The position numbers and the translations under genes are program-made. Shown piece by piece: positions 45,301 through 53,706 of a stretch of DNA of 55,083 bases (position 1 is the first letter of the stretch; every line of letters begins with the position of its first letter). The stretch comes from Pseudobutyrivibrio ruminis (GTDB taxonomy: Bacteria; Bacillota; Clostridia; Lachnospirales; Lachnospiraceae). The DNA lies in assembly GCF_015057245.1 (NCBI RefSeq), contig NZ_SVET01000018.1, forward strand, positions 1-55,083, read 5' to 3'. A model generated the notes under the pieces. It had not been told where the DNA came from and ran no database searches. It saw nothing but the letters and a program-made list of their open reading frames with translations.

Positions 45301-45326
45301 AAAAACTGAAATATTTAGTTCAATAA
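42318..45326 (+). CDS. TIR domain - transmembrane - beta-propeller protein
   Basis: This is a 1002-residue protein. Residues 1-120 form a TIR domain (YDAFISYRH, SDLGSNIEAAL), with the family's catalytic-position Glu91 kept in SYWVMKEID, so NAD-cleaving activity is possible. A basic stretch (RHRERQMRRN) and one membrane helix (about 181-202) follow, then about 780 residues of WD40/PQQ-like propeller repeats (IYIWNLDNG, VYNWDTKK, YIIDLNTYG). The positive-inside rule places TIR in the cytosol and the propeller outside, a receptor-like layout. ATG 42318 has gggaag 7 bases upstream, while ATG 42312 is too close. It is closed by its own terminator and is separate from, but next to, the kinase/secretion genes. 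Confidence 0.85.
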   Translation: MKYDAFISYRHLERDMFVAKRVHKALETTKIPRKIQKEIGRKKIDRVFRDQEELPIGSDLGSNIEAALREAAFLVVICSPQTKDSYWVMKEIDTFIEMHGRENILAVLVDGEPADSFPPQLLTDENGNLVEPLAADVRGKNKKEVKKKLKTETLRLAASILHVDYDDLKQRHRERQMRRNVGIAAAIAAIAVAFGGYTAYNLAKINEEYQQKLVNEARVIAATSLDVLDDGDAKTAALVAMEGIGTEENGRPYVTDPVFALSQALGTYNLGLNLEHDLKLNHDVNISDFAINEDGNRVISVDNNNKIYIWNLDNGECTFKKPVDVVEEEDDSIRAVGFAGDIAVVASENYLRGYNDQGELQYEYAPEDGITFAKVDDFGKYVAIKTAYYDDEYEKHDYVEIVDAATGESLKKYDNQTETDFGATMMFDKDGKTFYIEHLPGNDEDPNYATVIDLTTDDMIDIPVEGGAIMDVVPTKDGDVAIASMSYDALMSYENAPMHIYKCDRKTGEIKWSRDVDYIGGALSTSYSHIGSRILDIDGVEYPQLIINGTKKMYILDLYTGEDVCSFSTNGFIQNFMMSGSSQLLFVGTSDGKLSYYDALTGEVADDGLVDVSDSLIDFDIKNAVFVSSGFRSPNLMVLKFKEDDDYLAQTEMETGFYGGAAVSPSGDTFVLQTSNDAASNAYTCRVFDTVTGEEIGTIDIDGGRYGKLYYIDEDTIIFPTYSGTVIYYSVSDKKTEEVKISEEDLISTDYAISTNLKYVAYGDDKEFYVIDTQARKIIYSGEVDFNFWNIAVSNDGRTVYGIDVYGKAYKVNAISGKSRPIFEDYKVNDIKTSQDDNIIAVITEDGYLRVYNWDTKKAENAIEYYGDQYSYVEFSKDNNLLYLQGDDLYFRIYDRQQDKNVFLMSNQINDLSYTIYDEEKNQLSIFNYTDMYIIDLNTYGFIDYAEYGRLYIPQAQVIVSAYGTTMTEFNVKTQDDLIEKVKEKYGDAKLTELQKLKYLVQ

Positions 45327-45340
45327 GATTAAAGACATAA

Positions 45341-45378
45341 AAAGACCGAGGAAGAAGAAATTCCTCGGTCTTTTTATT
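45341..45378 (+). terminator. Intrinsic terminator after the TIR gene
   Basis: A 13-bp perfect stem (45341-45353 with 45361-45373) with a 7-nt loop is followed by T. Confidence 0.9.
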
Positions 45379-45385
45379 ATAAGTA

Positions 45386-45414
45386 TTGACGTGGAAGATA
45401 TTAAGTATTAATAT
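45386..45414 (+). promoter_or_regulatory. Promoter of the surface protein/kinase/secretion operon
   Basis: TTGACG (45386-45391) and TAATAT (45409-45414) are 17 bases apart, the best -35/-10 pair seen in the window. TATACT overlaps the -10. Confidence 0.65.
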
Positions 45415-45636
45415 ACTACCTATAATACGTCAAAATTTATGACAATAATTTTTAACATTGTGGCTCAAACAATAAAATACACCTATACGAGATACAGAGA
45501 AACGCCGAAAATGCAGGCGTTATAAATTTTTTTAATATAAAATAGTTAAAGATTGAAAATGAATAGCAAAAGGAATAAAATTGAATTAATTGTGAAATAA
45601 TTACCATTAACACAACGAAGCGGAGGAGAATAAGTT
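45415..45636 (+). other. Long AT-rich leader with a small hairpin
   Basis: About 215 bases separate the promoter from the surface-protein start, with no gene. A 6-bp stem aacgcc/ggcgtt (45501-45506 with 45516-45521) is followed five bases later by a T-run (to about 45533), which could be a weak attenuator. I recognise no known riboswitch. The SD at the end is cggaggag. Confidence 0.45.
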
Positions 45637-48600
45637 TTGAAGAATAATAAAATTCTATTTGTCACTAAACGATTAGTGGCAGCAGTAATGCTATCTGCAT
45701 TACTTTTTTCCACATCAGAAATAGGCGTTTTAGCTGAAAATTTGGATGGTCAGGAAGATACAATCACAGATGAAAGTATTCAGCCAGAAGAAGAAACAGC
45801 GGAGGAAGAAACGCAGACAGAAGAACAGGAGAATGCAGAAGAGGAAATCCAGCAGGAAACATTTACGTTAGATGCTGTTACTGAATCTGATGGAGTGGAT
45901 TTGAATGAATCAAAGGTAACATCGTCAGGCCAAGAATCGGATGGAAATGGCGAAAATGGTGGTGAAGCTGCCAGCTCAGATGAAGATAAATGTACCGAGC
46001 ATGTACTTGCTGATCCGATCTATAGCGAGGATGGAACCAAACTAATCTATAAATGCACAAATGCAAATTGCGATTATACAAAGGAACAGTCAACAAAGCC
46101 TGTAATTACAAAGGTAGATGTTACAGGCGAAGAGTCAGAAGAACAAGAGAAAATCTTTCATTCCAAAACAACAATTAAAGCAACGGTACAAGTTGAAGGC
46201 TATGCATTAGATAAAAACCTAGATAACGTTGAGGTAGATATTTGTGTATATGATTATAGCGATGAGACATCAACAGACAACCAAGCGGGATTTAGTTTGA
46301 ATAGCATATGCACACCTGAAAGAAGCGGTGCTAATGGAACTCTAACAGTGACCTGGACATTAGAACCCGAAGTAGGAAAGATGTATTCTCTTGGTTACGT
46401 CGTAGCAGTCAATAATGTAAAAGATAATATTTCGATTGCAGCAGATAATTATGAGCTTAATGACATAGTAGGCAATGCTGATGCAGCAAAAGAAAACGAC
46501 AAATTTAAATACACAATAAGTAGTAGTGATGGAACATATACATTAACAGAGCAGGATGTTAATGATAACGAAATAAAGTGGTATTCAAATAGTGGTAACA
46601 GTGAGGATAAATTAAACCTAAAAATCGAAGGAAAAGCAAATGCCAAGATTCAAGTAAATAGTATTGAATATGGTCAGGGACAGGCAATTGAATTTGAAAG
46701 AAAAGATGGGAATGGCCGCTTTGAGACAAGACAGATTACTTTTTCTATCTTTGGATATGAATGGACTTGGGATATCTATGTATGGGTAGTAGACAACATT
46801 TATGAAGCCCAGCTACCTACAGACGCATCTCGTACATACACAGTTAACTATACCATAGAGGGAGACACAACAAATACATATACAAAAACCATAAAAACAT
46901 TCATAGACAACGAACCTCCAAAGCTTGAAATAACCTATAACAATCAATCAGCACCAGCAGGCTCAGAGGGAGCAGAAGCTGGATTCTACAATAATGATGT
47001 AATAGTTGTTGCTAAGATTACTGAGGCTAACTTTGATGCGGTGGATGTATTACCAGGATTAACAGTAGTAGGAAACTCAACAGAAAAAATACCCTTCGAA
47101 AAGAAAACAGCTTCCGAACCATTAGAGAATGGAGATATCGTATATACGTATGAAGCAAAGGTTTCTTCAGAAGATGATTATCATGTAAGTGGATGCGTAA
47201 CTGATAAAGCTGGAAACAATAATGCAGAAGGCTCATTTGAACAGACAAACTTTACGATTGATAAAACTGCTCCAGTAGTAGCAGATATTACATTTGATAA
47301 CAATGAAGTCAAGAACGAAAAATACTACAAAGCAGCAAGAACTGCAACAATTAAGGTTCAAGAGAAAAACTTTAGTACAGATGATAAATTTACAAGTTTA
47401 GAAATAACATCTAATGGTGGCAAAGCAGAGATTGGCGCTTGGCAGCAGTCAGGGGATGGTACATATACTAAGACGGTAACATTCTCAGAAGATGGTACAT
47501 ATAGTTTTAAGTTTAGCTGTAAAGATAAAGCTACAAATGTTTCTGAAACAAAAACGGTTAACGAATTTGTAATAGATACAAAAGCACCAGAGGTATCTGT
47601 AGAGTTTGATAATAATTCTGTACAGAATGGAAAGTATTTTAATTCTGCAAGAACAGCAAAAATAAAAATCAAGGATATAAATACAAAAGCTTCTCAGGCT
47701 GTAATAACAAAGTCTTCAGAAGAAGGCCTAAATGAATTACCTGAAATCAGTGGATATTATGATTTAGATGAGGAACATGAGGCGACTATTAGATTTGAAA
47801 AGGATGGCGCGTACGGATTCAATGTATCTTGTGAAGACTTGGCAGGAAATGTATCTGATCCATATACTTGCAGCTCATTTGTAATAGATACGACAGCTCC
47901 TGTTATAGATATAACTGGTGTAGAAAACATGTCTGCAAATAAAGGAGCAGTTGAGCCACTCATAAGTGTAACGGACAAAAACCTAGAGGAAAAAAGTTTA
48001 GAAGTAACTCTTACTGGTTCAAATAACGGACTTGTGAATGGTGGTATGACTACGACTACAATTGCCGATGGGTATCAAATCAAGGTTTCTGATATCGCTC
48101 ATGAAAAGGATAAGGATGATTTATATACTCTTAATGCAGTTATCACTGATTTGGCAGGAAATAAATCTGAGCGAAAGATAGAGTACTCCGTAAATAGATT
48201 TGGTTCTGTTTATGTTCTTTCACAAGCAACTAAAGATATGGTTGATGGATATTATGTTACATCTCCACAGGATGTTGTGATAACAGAAATCAATGTAGAT
48301 AGCCTTGCTTACAAGGAAGTATCAGTGGGATTTGAAGGAAATGTAAAAACACTATCAGAAGGTAGAGGATATACCACTAGTGATTTGGCTAATGATCGTG
48401 GTTGGCATTCTATAAGCTATGTTGTTGGAAAAAATAATTTCAACAATGATGGAATATACAATGTGACTGTATTCTCAGAGGATAGAGCGACTAATAAGCA
48501 AAGTAATCAATCCAAAGATGCTGAAATAGAATTTTTAATGGATATGACAGCTCCAAGTGTAGTTGTATCAGGAATTGAAGATAACGGAACTTACGAAGAA

Positions 48601-48993
48601 GCAAATCATGATTTTTCAGTAAATGCTACAGACACAATTGGTGTATCAGCAATGACTATCACACTAAATGGAGAAGAGCTAGGAAGCTATACAAGCGAGG
48701 AATTGGCAGAGAGTGGTGGAACAAAGACTCTGACTATTCCTGAAAAAGCAGATTTGCAAAATATCGAAATAACATGTTCCGATGTTGCTGGTAATGTAAC
48801 AAATCTTAGTTATAACAATTTGCTTGTTTCGCAAAAAGCGGAAGAACTAAGAGATAACGAGATTATTAGTGAAGTTCCAGGACCAAAAGCTGCTGGTTCG
48901 GCACTTCCAATAGCAATAGCTGCTGTTGCTTCACTTGGTGCAGCAGGTGCAGGAGTTGGAGTATTTGCTTTTAAAAAGATAAAGACTAGATAG
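45637..48993 (+). CDS. Large Ig-like repeat surface protein, C-terminally membrane anchored
   Basis: This 1118-residue protein starts at TTG 45637 (SD cggaggag). It has a signal peptide (about 1-33) and a very acidic Glu/Thr-rich segment (40-110). A Cys module follows (CTEHVL ... CTNANC), then a series of bacterial Ig-like repeats with FVIDTTAPV and TDKAGNNN signatures. Two adjacent repeats share DNN-V-N-KYF/Y--ARTA. The C-terminus is a Gly/Ala membrane helix and FKKIKTR tail with no LPxTG, so it is membrane- rather than sortase-anchored. It is the first gene of the operon that continues through the kinase and WXG genes. Probably adhesive or structural; ligand unknown. Confidence 0.75.
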   Translation: MKNNKILFVTKRLVAAVMLSALLFSTSEIGVLAENLDGQEDTITDESIQPEEETAEEETQTEEQENAEEEIQQETFTLDAVTESDGVDLNESKVTSSGQESDGNGENGGEAASSDEDKCTEHVLADPIYSEDGTKLIYKCTNANCDYTKEQSTKPVITKVDVTGEESEEQEKIFHSKTTIKATVQVEGYALDKNLDNVEVDICVYDYSDETSTDNQAGFSLNSICTPERSGANGTLTVTWTLEPEVGKMYSLGYVVAVNNVKDNISIAADNYELNDIVGNADAAKENDKFKYTISSSDGTYTLTEQDVNDNEIKWYSNSGNSEDKLNLKIEGKANAKIQVNSIEYGQGQAIEFERKDGNGRFETRQITFSIFGYEWTWDIYVWVVDNIYEAQLPTDASRTYTVNYTIEGDTTNTYTKTIKTFIDNEPPKLEITYNNQSAPAGSEGAEAGFYNNDVIVVAKITEANFDAVDVLPGLTVVGNSTEKIPFEKKTASEPLENGDIVYTYEAKVSSEDDYHVSGCVTDKAGNNNAEGSFEQTNFTIDKTAPVVADITFDNNEVKNEKYYKAARTATIKVQEKNFSTDDKFTSLEITSNGGKAEIGAWQQSGDGTYTKTVTFSEDGTYSFKFSCKDKATNVSETKTVNEFVIDTKAPEVSVEFDNNSVQNGKYFNSARTAKIKIKDINTKASQAVITKSSEEGLNELPEISGYYDLDEEHEATIRFEKDGAYGFNVSCEDLAGNVSDPYTCSSFVIDTTAPVIDITGVENMSANKGAVEPLISVTDKNLEEKSLEVTLTGSNNGLVNGGMTTTTIADGYQIKVSDIAHEKDKDDLYTLNAVITDLAGNKSERKIEYSVNRFGSVYVLSQATKDMVDGYYVTSPQDVVITEINVDSLAYKEVSVGFEGNVKTLSEGRGYTTSDLANDRGWHSISYVVGKNNFNNDGIYNVTVFSEDRATNKQSNQSKDAEIEFLMDMTAPSVVVSGIEDNGTYEEANHDFSVNATDTIGVSAMTITLNGEELGSYTSEELAESGGTKTLTIPEKADLQNIEITCSDVAGNVTNLSYNNLLVSQKAEELRDNEIISEVPGPKAAGSALPIAIAAVASLGAAGAGVGVFAFKKIKTR

Positions 48994-49007
48994 TAGGAGA
49001 TTTATTA

Positions 49008-50489
49008 ATGAAGGGATTTAAGGCTCTTTGTATATTTACGTTAGGATTAATAATGGCATTCTCGCCTGTTTATAAAGTGCAGGCTGCAGATGACACATCA
49101 AATGCTGAAAGCGCAAAAAATGGTGTTGTTCAAGTTAATACCGTATTTACGGATGAGAGCAATGTTAAACATATTATATGTGGTGCATCGGGATTTTTAA
49201 TTGGAGATTCAGAGGGAAGTGAGTACGTAATAACCTGCAATCACATCCTTAATCCTGATGATGAGACTATTACTGCAGCTTTAGAATACCTTGAATTACC
49301 AAATTCAGAGGAAGATGTAGCGAAAATTTCATTTTCCACAGAGGTGGTAGTAGAAGGAGATGTTGTTCTTAGTACAACGGTTGTAAATACCAGCGCAGAA
49401 TTGGATCTAGCTGTTTTGCAATTGCCACAGCCTATATATACAAAGAGTCCACTCACACTTCTTACATCACAAAATTATGAGGTGGCTAATCTGCCTTATG
49501 CGATAGGAGATACCGTATATGCTATGGGATATCCGGATGCAATAACTTATGATTCTAAAACCCAGTACTATTCAGATGAACAAGTGGCTATGACCATGGG
49601 GCATATCGTAAATCTTGTAAATCTACAAAATGTTCAAGTGATAGAAAGTGATGCAGCAGTAGGAGCAAATAACTGTGGCGGTCCACTTGTAGACGAGTAT
49701 GGATATGTTATAGGAATGAATCTTCTTACAAGTGATGGAATGTATTCATGTGCACTGGACTCAACCAAAATAACAAAGCTTTTAGATGGCCTTGGAATTC
49801 AATATTCCTGTGAATATGAAAGACCTGTAGAGGAAGAGGAAGCCCCTGAAACTGAGATATCTGATACAAAAGATAAGGGAATACCTACATACATAATAGT
49901 AATAATATGTGTTGGCATAGTTGCAGTTGTTGCAGGTATAACGACCACAGTAATTGTTATTGTAATCAATAAAGATAAACCTAAAAAGAAGTCAAAGAAG
50001 CAGCTTAAGCAAGAGGAAGAAGCCCGAATGCAAAGCTTTATAAATAAGCCGGGAGTAAAAACTCCAAAAGACCCGTTTAAGTTTGAAGCTGCTAATGACA
50101 ACTATGGGCCAACAGACACTGTTATATTAGCTGGCAAACCAGCTTCAAGCGAAACTACTATCCTTGGTCAAGGGCAAGGAATTTCCCAGCAGATTAAAAT
50201 GGGAACTCTTATAAGAGTGAAAACTGGAGAAAAAATACCATTGAACAAAGGTTATTTCACCATAGGAAAGGATAGCCTGCATGCAGATTATTATGTTAAA
50301 GATAATGGAACGATTAGTAGGCAACATGCTGCAATTCGTCAAACAAATAATGGTATTTTCCTAGAGGATTGTAACTCCACAAATGGAACATGGTTGAATG
50401 GAGTAAAACTGGAAAAGGGTGGCAAGCAAAAGCTTTCAAATGGTTCAGTAATTAAGATTTCAAACGAAGAGTTTAAATATGAGTTATAA
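49008..50489 (+). CDS. Extracellular trypsin-fold protease with Cys nucleophile, TM helix and cytosolic FHA domain
   Basis: The product has 493 residues. A signal peptide (1-26) precedes a chymotrypsin/HtrA-like domain with His79 (ITCNHI) and Asp133 (ELDLAVLQLP). Where the family has GNSGGPL it reads NNCGGPL, so Cys223 replaces the Ser nucleophile. A membrane helix (293-320) and a Lys-rich cytosolic linker follow, with two Thr motifs (DTVIL at T371, ETTIL at T383/384). A C-terminal FHA domain (410-493: ISRQHAAI, NSTNGTWLNG) binds phosphothreonine. It is 14 bases after the surface protein and overlaps the PP2C gene by 11 bases. I infer signalling across the membrane with the kinase/phosphatase pair. 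Confidence 0.85.
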   Translation: MKGFKALCIFTLGLIMAFSPVYKVQAADDTSNAESAKNGVVQVNTVFTDESNVKHIICGASGFLIGDSEGSEYVITCNHILNPDDETITAALEYLELPNSEEDVAKISFSTEVVVEGDVVLSTTVVNTSAELDLAVLQLPQPIYTKSPLTLLTSQNYEVANLPYAIGDTVYAMGYPDAITYDSKTQYYSDEQVAMTMGHIVNLVNLQNVQVIESDAAVGANNCGGPLVDEYGYVIGMNLLTSDGMYSCALDSTKITKLLDGLGIQYSCEYERPVEEEEAPETEISDTKDKGIPTYIIVIICVGIVAVVAGITTTVIVIVINKDKPKKKSKKQLKQEEEARMQSFINKPGVKTPKDPFKFEAANDNYGPTDTVILAGKPASSETTILGQGQGISQQIKMGTLIRVKTGEKIPLNKGYFTIGKDSLHADYYVKDNGTISRQHAAIRQTNNGIFLEDCNSTNGTWLNGVKLEKGGKQKLSNGSVIKISNEEFKYEL

Positions 50490-51261
50490 AACAGACGTCA
50501 ATACTGATATAGGAACAAAAAAAGAGGTAAACCAAGATTCGTTACTGGTAAAGCAAGGGAAAACAGCTGCAGGAGATGTAGTGTGTGTAGCATGTTTATG
50601 TGATGGAATGGGAGGTTTATCCCAAGGGGAAATGGCAAGCTCAAGCTTTGTTCGTAGAATAGATGAGTGGTTTAGAAATGAACTGCCGGGAGCACTTAGT
50701 AAAGAGGAAAAAACGGAAGAGCTTAGCGCCAACGATATGGATAATAAGTCCTTAAAGCAGGTTCAAATACAGTTAAATCTAATAGTGCAGCAGATGAATG
50801 AAAAACTAAAAGAGTATGGTCGCACTCAGGGATTCAGAATAGGAACAACTGTTGTAATAATGGTGGTTGTTAATGATGAATACTTAGTAATGAATGTTGG
50901 AGATTCAAGGGCATACGTATTTACGGATTCTCAAATAGGTCTTTTAACACATGATCATAGTTATGTGCAGCAGCAAATGGATTTAGGAAAAATGACATAT
51001 GAAGAAGCCGTGAATAGCGATAAGAAAAGCATACTTCTTCAGTGCATAGGAGCATCCGAAGAAGTAAAGCCGGATTTTTATACAGGCTTCTGTAACAAAG
51101 GAGAAAACTACTTATTGTGTTCAGATGGATTATGGAGAAAGCTAGATCCAAATGAAATAGTGAAATTTGCAGCCCAAAGGGATGGGTTAAAGAAGCTCAC
51201 TGAGTTAGTAAAAAATAGAGGAGAGACGGATAACATATCAGGGTTATTAATTAGTATTTAA
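50479..51261 (+). CDS. PP2C-family protein phosphatase
   Basis: This 260-residue metal-dependent Ser/Thr phosphatase has the metal-binding acids in NQDS (D20), CDGMGG (D42), SDGLW and TDN. The MNVGDSRAYV and TGFRIGTT-like core strands are also present. It has no membrane segment, so it is cytosolic. It overlaps the FHA protease gene by 11 bases and lies one base before the kinase gene. It should reverse that kinase's phosphorylation. Confidence 0.93.
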   Translation: MSYKTDVNTDIGTKKEVNQDSLLVKQGKTAAGDVVCVACLCDGMGGLSQGEMASSSFVRRIDEWFRNELPGALSKEEKTEELSANDMDNKSLKQVQIQLNLIVQQMNEKLKEYGRTQGFRIGTTVVIMVVVNDEYLVMNVGDSRAYVFTDSQIGLLTHDHSYVQQQMDLGKMTYEEAVNSDKKSILLQCIGASEEVKPDFYTGFCNKGENYLLCSDGLWRKLDPNEIVKFAAQRDGLKKLTELVKNRGETDNISGLLISI

Positions 51262-51262
51262 A

Positions 51263-52954
51263 ATGCTGGAAATAGGAAGTGTAATTGACAACAAATACAA
51301 AATACTAAATAGAATTGGCAAAGGTGGAATGAGCATTGTTTATCTTGCAATGAATGAGCGTGCAAATAAGCAATGGGCAATAAAAGAAATCCGAAAAGAT
51401 GCAATGATAGATTCTGATGTAAATCTGCAAAGCATCAAGACTGAAACAGAGTTGCTAAAAAACTTATCACATCCTAATTTGCCAAGCATTATAGACATAA
51501 TAGATTACGAAGATAGCATTCTAATCGTAATGGATTATATAGAAGGTAATACTTTAGGAAAAGCACTGGAGGAATATGGCCCACAACCCCAAGAATTTGT
51601 TATTGAATGGGCAAAGCAGTTGTGTGACGTATTGGGATATTTACATTCTCAGAATCCGCCGATTATTTACAGGGATTTGAAACCATCCAATATAATGCTA
51701 AAGCCAGATGGCACTATTGTTCTTATAGATTTTGGAACAGCAAGACAGTACAAGGTAGACAATATAGAAGATACTACCTGTCTTGGTACAAGAGGATATG
51801 CTGCACCTGAACAGTTTGGTGGTCATGGCCAAACAGATGCAAGAACAGATATATATTGCCTTGGAACAACTATGTATCATCTTTTGACTGGGAAAAATCC
51901 TAGTGAGCCACCTTATGAAATATATCCAATACGCTATTGGAATCAGGAGTTTTCACAGGGATTGGAGCAAATAATACTTAAGTGTACACAGCTTGATCCT
52001 GAAAAACGCTATCAAAAATGTTCGTCTATAATTTACGATTTAGAACACTATTATGAGTTGGATCAAAACTATCGTAAAAAAGAAAAAGTAAAGCTAGGAA
52101 CTTTTGTTGCAGCAATGAGCATGGCGCTGATTACAGGGGTAGCTGCAATTACATGTCATGTATATGCTAGCAATCTACAACAATCAGGCTATGAAACACA
52201 TATAGATAATGCTGATAAAAATCAGAATTCTGCAGATATGGAAACAAATTATATAGAGGCAATAAATATTGATCCTTCTAAGGCAGATGCATATATAAAT
52301 CTGGTAGATAAAGTTTATTTGGCAGATGAAAATTTTTCAGAAGCTGAGGCGACAGAACTTAGGCAATTGTTGATAACTACCAGTGGAAATCGCACATATG
52401 AGGATATCCTAAGTCAAAATGGGTCAGAGTATGCACTGTTTGCATATCGATTAGGCTTGGCATATTTCTATAGCTACGAAGGCACTGGAAATAAACAGCA
52501 GTCAGCTTATTGGTTCAAAAAAGCAGCTGAGGGAGACTTGGAACAGAGTCAAAAGGAGAGAGCTGTGCGATTGGGAAGTATAGCAGATTATTATATTTCC
52601 CTAGGAACAATAGATAAATCAGGTGATGGCGGTGTCTCATATAGTGACTACTGGGATGATCTAATGGCATTGTCAGATGGCAATATTGCCGAATTGGATA
52701 ATGCAACCACAGCCTTGGTTATATATAAGGAGCTTGCAAGTCAGATATCAAGCAATGCAGAAAAGTTTCATAGAGATGGTGTTGCATATAACGATATGGA
52801 ACTTGCATTACAAAACATTGAGGAACATGTAAAGAATGATATTGATAGCACAGACGCTGTAAATATCGAAAGAGTAACGACGATGGAAGAAGAATTGCGA
52901 ACCAATATAGAAAAAGCAAGACAGAGTATTTCATTGGCGGAACAGGAGAATTAA
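51263..52954 (+). CDS. Transmembrane Ser/Thr protein kinase with extracellular helical-repeat domain
   Basis: This 563-residue protein has an intact kinase domain: IGKGGMSIVY Gly-loop (18-27), Lys41, YRDLKPSN with D138 and N143, DFG at 156-158, APE at 181-183. One membrane helix (about 278-301) follows, then a 260-residue helical domain with TPR/Sel1-like stretches (ALFAYRLGLAYFYSYEG, KQQSAYWFKKAAEGD). There are no PASTA repeats, so it does not look like the usual PrkC/Stk1 wall sensor. All catalytic residues lost in the kinase-like gene at 14849-16144 are present here. Predicted targets are the FHA protease linker and the small protein encoded next. Confidence 0.92.
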   Translation: MLEIGSVIDNKYKILNRIGKGGMSIVYLAMNERANKQWAIKEIRKDAMIDSDVNLQSIKTETELLKNLSHPNLPSIIDIIDYEDSILIVMDYIEGNTLGKALEEYGPQPQEFVIEWAKQLCDVLGYLHSQNPPIIYRDLKPSNIMLKPDGTIVLIDFGTARQYKVDNIEDTTCLGTRGYAAPEQFGGHGQTDARTDIYCLGTTMYHLLTGKNPSEPPYEIYPIRYWNQEFSQGLEQIILKCTQLDPEKRYQKCSSIIYDLEHYYELDQNYRKKEKVKLGTFVAAMSMALITGVAAITCHVYASNLQQSGYETHIDNADKNQNSADMETNYIEAINIDPSKADAYINLVDKVYLADENFSEAEATELRQLLITTSGNRTYEDILSQNGSEYALFAYRLGLAYFYSYEGTGNKQQSAYWFKKAAEGDLEQSQKERAVRLGSIADYYISLGTIDKSGDGGVSYSDYWDDLMALSDGNIAELDNATTALVIYKELASQISSNAEKFHRDGVAYNDMELALQNIEEHVKNDIDSTDAVNIERVTTMEEELRTNIEKARQSISLAEQEN

Positions 52955-52959
52955 TAAAA

Positions 52960-53340
52960 GTGGATACAGTTCAACAAACACAATTACTCAATAATATAGC
53001 CATAGTTTTAGCTGTTACAGCGATTACATTTCTCATAGTGGCCGTTGTTTTGTGGTTTGTATTTGATATAGCTCATTCGATTAGAGTATTAACAAGAATA
53101 GGCACAAACAAGGAAGTAGCGATTACAAAGACTCCAGGGGTACAAAAGTCAAACGCTGTTCTTAACTGGAATACATCTGAGATGTTAAAAACCAAAAAAG
53201 TGTATGAATGTCCAGAAACGGAAATCTTAGATACTTCAACAGAATTATTAAATGATGAAACACAGTTATTGACAGAGGTACCAAGTGGATTTGAGATAGA
53301 AGAAGACATAGTAATAACTGGAACTGATAGAACTATATAG
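52960..53340 (+). CDS. Small membrane protein with Thr-motif cytosolic tail
   Basis: This 126-residue protein starts at GTG 52960 (aggaga 10 bases upstream). It has one membrane helix (about 12-36) and a cytosolic tail. The tail carries three spaced motifs of the form acidic-Thr-x-Ile/Leu-Leu: T87 (ETEIL), T94 (STELL) and T101 (ETQLL). These match the pThr-x-x-Ile/Leu type read by FHA domains and resemble the two motifs in the FHA protease linker. I infer a phosphorylated docking platform. No family recognised. Confidence 0.7.
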   Translation: MDTVQQTQLLNNIAIVLAVTAITFLIVAVVLWFVFDIAHSIRVLTRIGTNKEVAITKTPGVQKSNAVLNWNTSEMLKTKKVYECPETEILDTSTELLNDETQLLTEVPSGFEIEEDIVITGTDRTI

Positions 53341-53404
53341 CAAATTGTATTAAACACCATAAAAAATGGGTTTAAATAAAATTTTATAATAGGAGGAAAG
53401 AATA

Positions 53405-53689
53405 ATGGCAGAAACAGGTATGAATACGGAAGAAGTCACTACTGCATTAAACACGATAGTGACAGAGGCAGCAGAGTTGGACATTATAGCAGATTCTGTT
53501 TTTGGGTTGGCTGAGCCTTTAAGTGAGGCTTGGAAAGGCGGTAATGCTGAGGATAATATAGCATACCTAGCAGAACTTGGACAGAATATGAAATCAATGT
53601 CAGATGCTATTATGGCTATTCATGATTGGACAGTCGTATTAAGAAACAATTATGAAGAAGTTGCCACTGACGGAAGTAATACATATTAG
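53405..53689 (+). CDS. WXG100 (ESAT-6-like) family protein
   Basis: This 94-residue all-helical protein has a central W43-K-G45 motif in a helix-turn-helix, as in EsxA-type type VII secretion substrates. The C-terminal half contains the second helix and an acidic end. A strong SD (aggagg) suggests high expression. It is the first of a tandem run of small helical proteins. Confidence 0.8.
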   Translation: MAETGMNTEEVTTALNTIVTEAAELDIIADSVFGLAEPLSEAWKGGNAEDNIAYLAELGQNMKSMSDAIMAIHDWTVVLRNNYEEVATDGSNTY

Positions 53690-53706
53690 AAAGGGAGGGA
53701 TAAACC

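Noticed and set aside
45495..45540. Leader hairpin as a c-di-GMP or other known riboswitch
   Set aside because: None of the conserved core sequences is present; only a 6-bp stem and a T-run are seen.
45637..48993. Sortase-anchored LPxTG surface protein
   Set aside because: The C-terminus has a membrane helix and basic tail, but no LPxTG-like motif is present.
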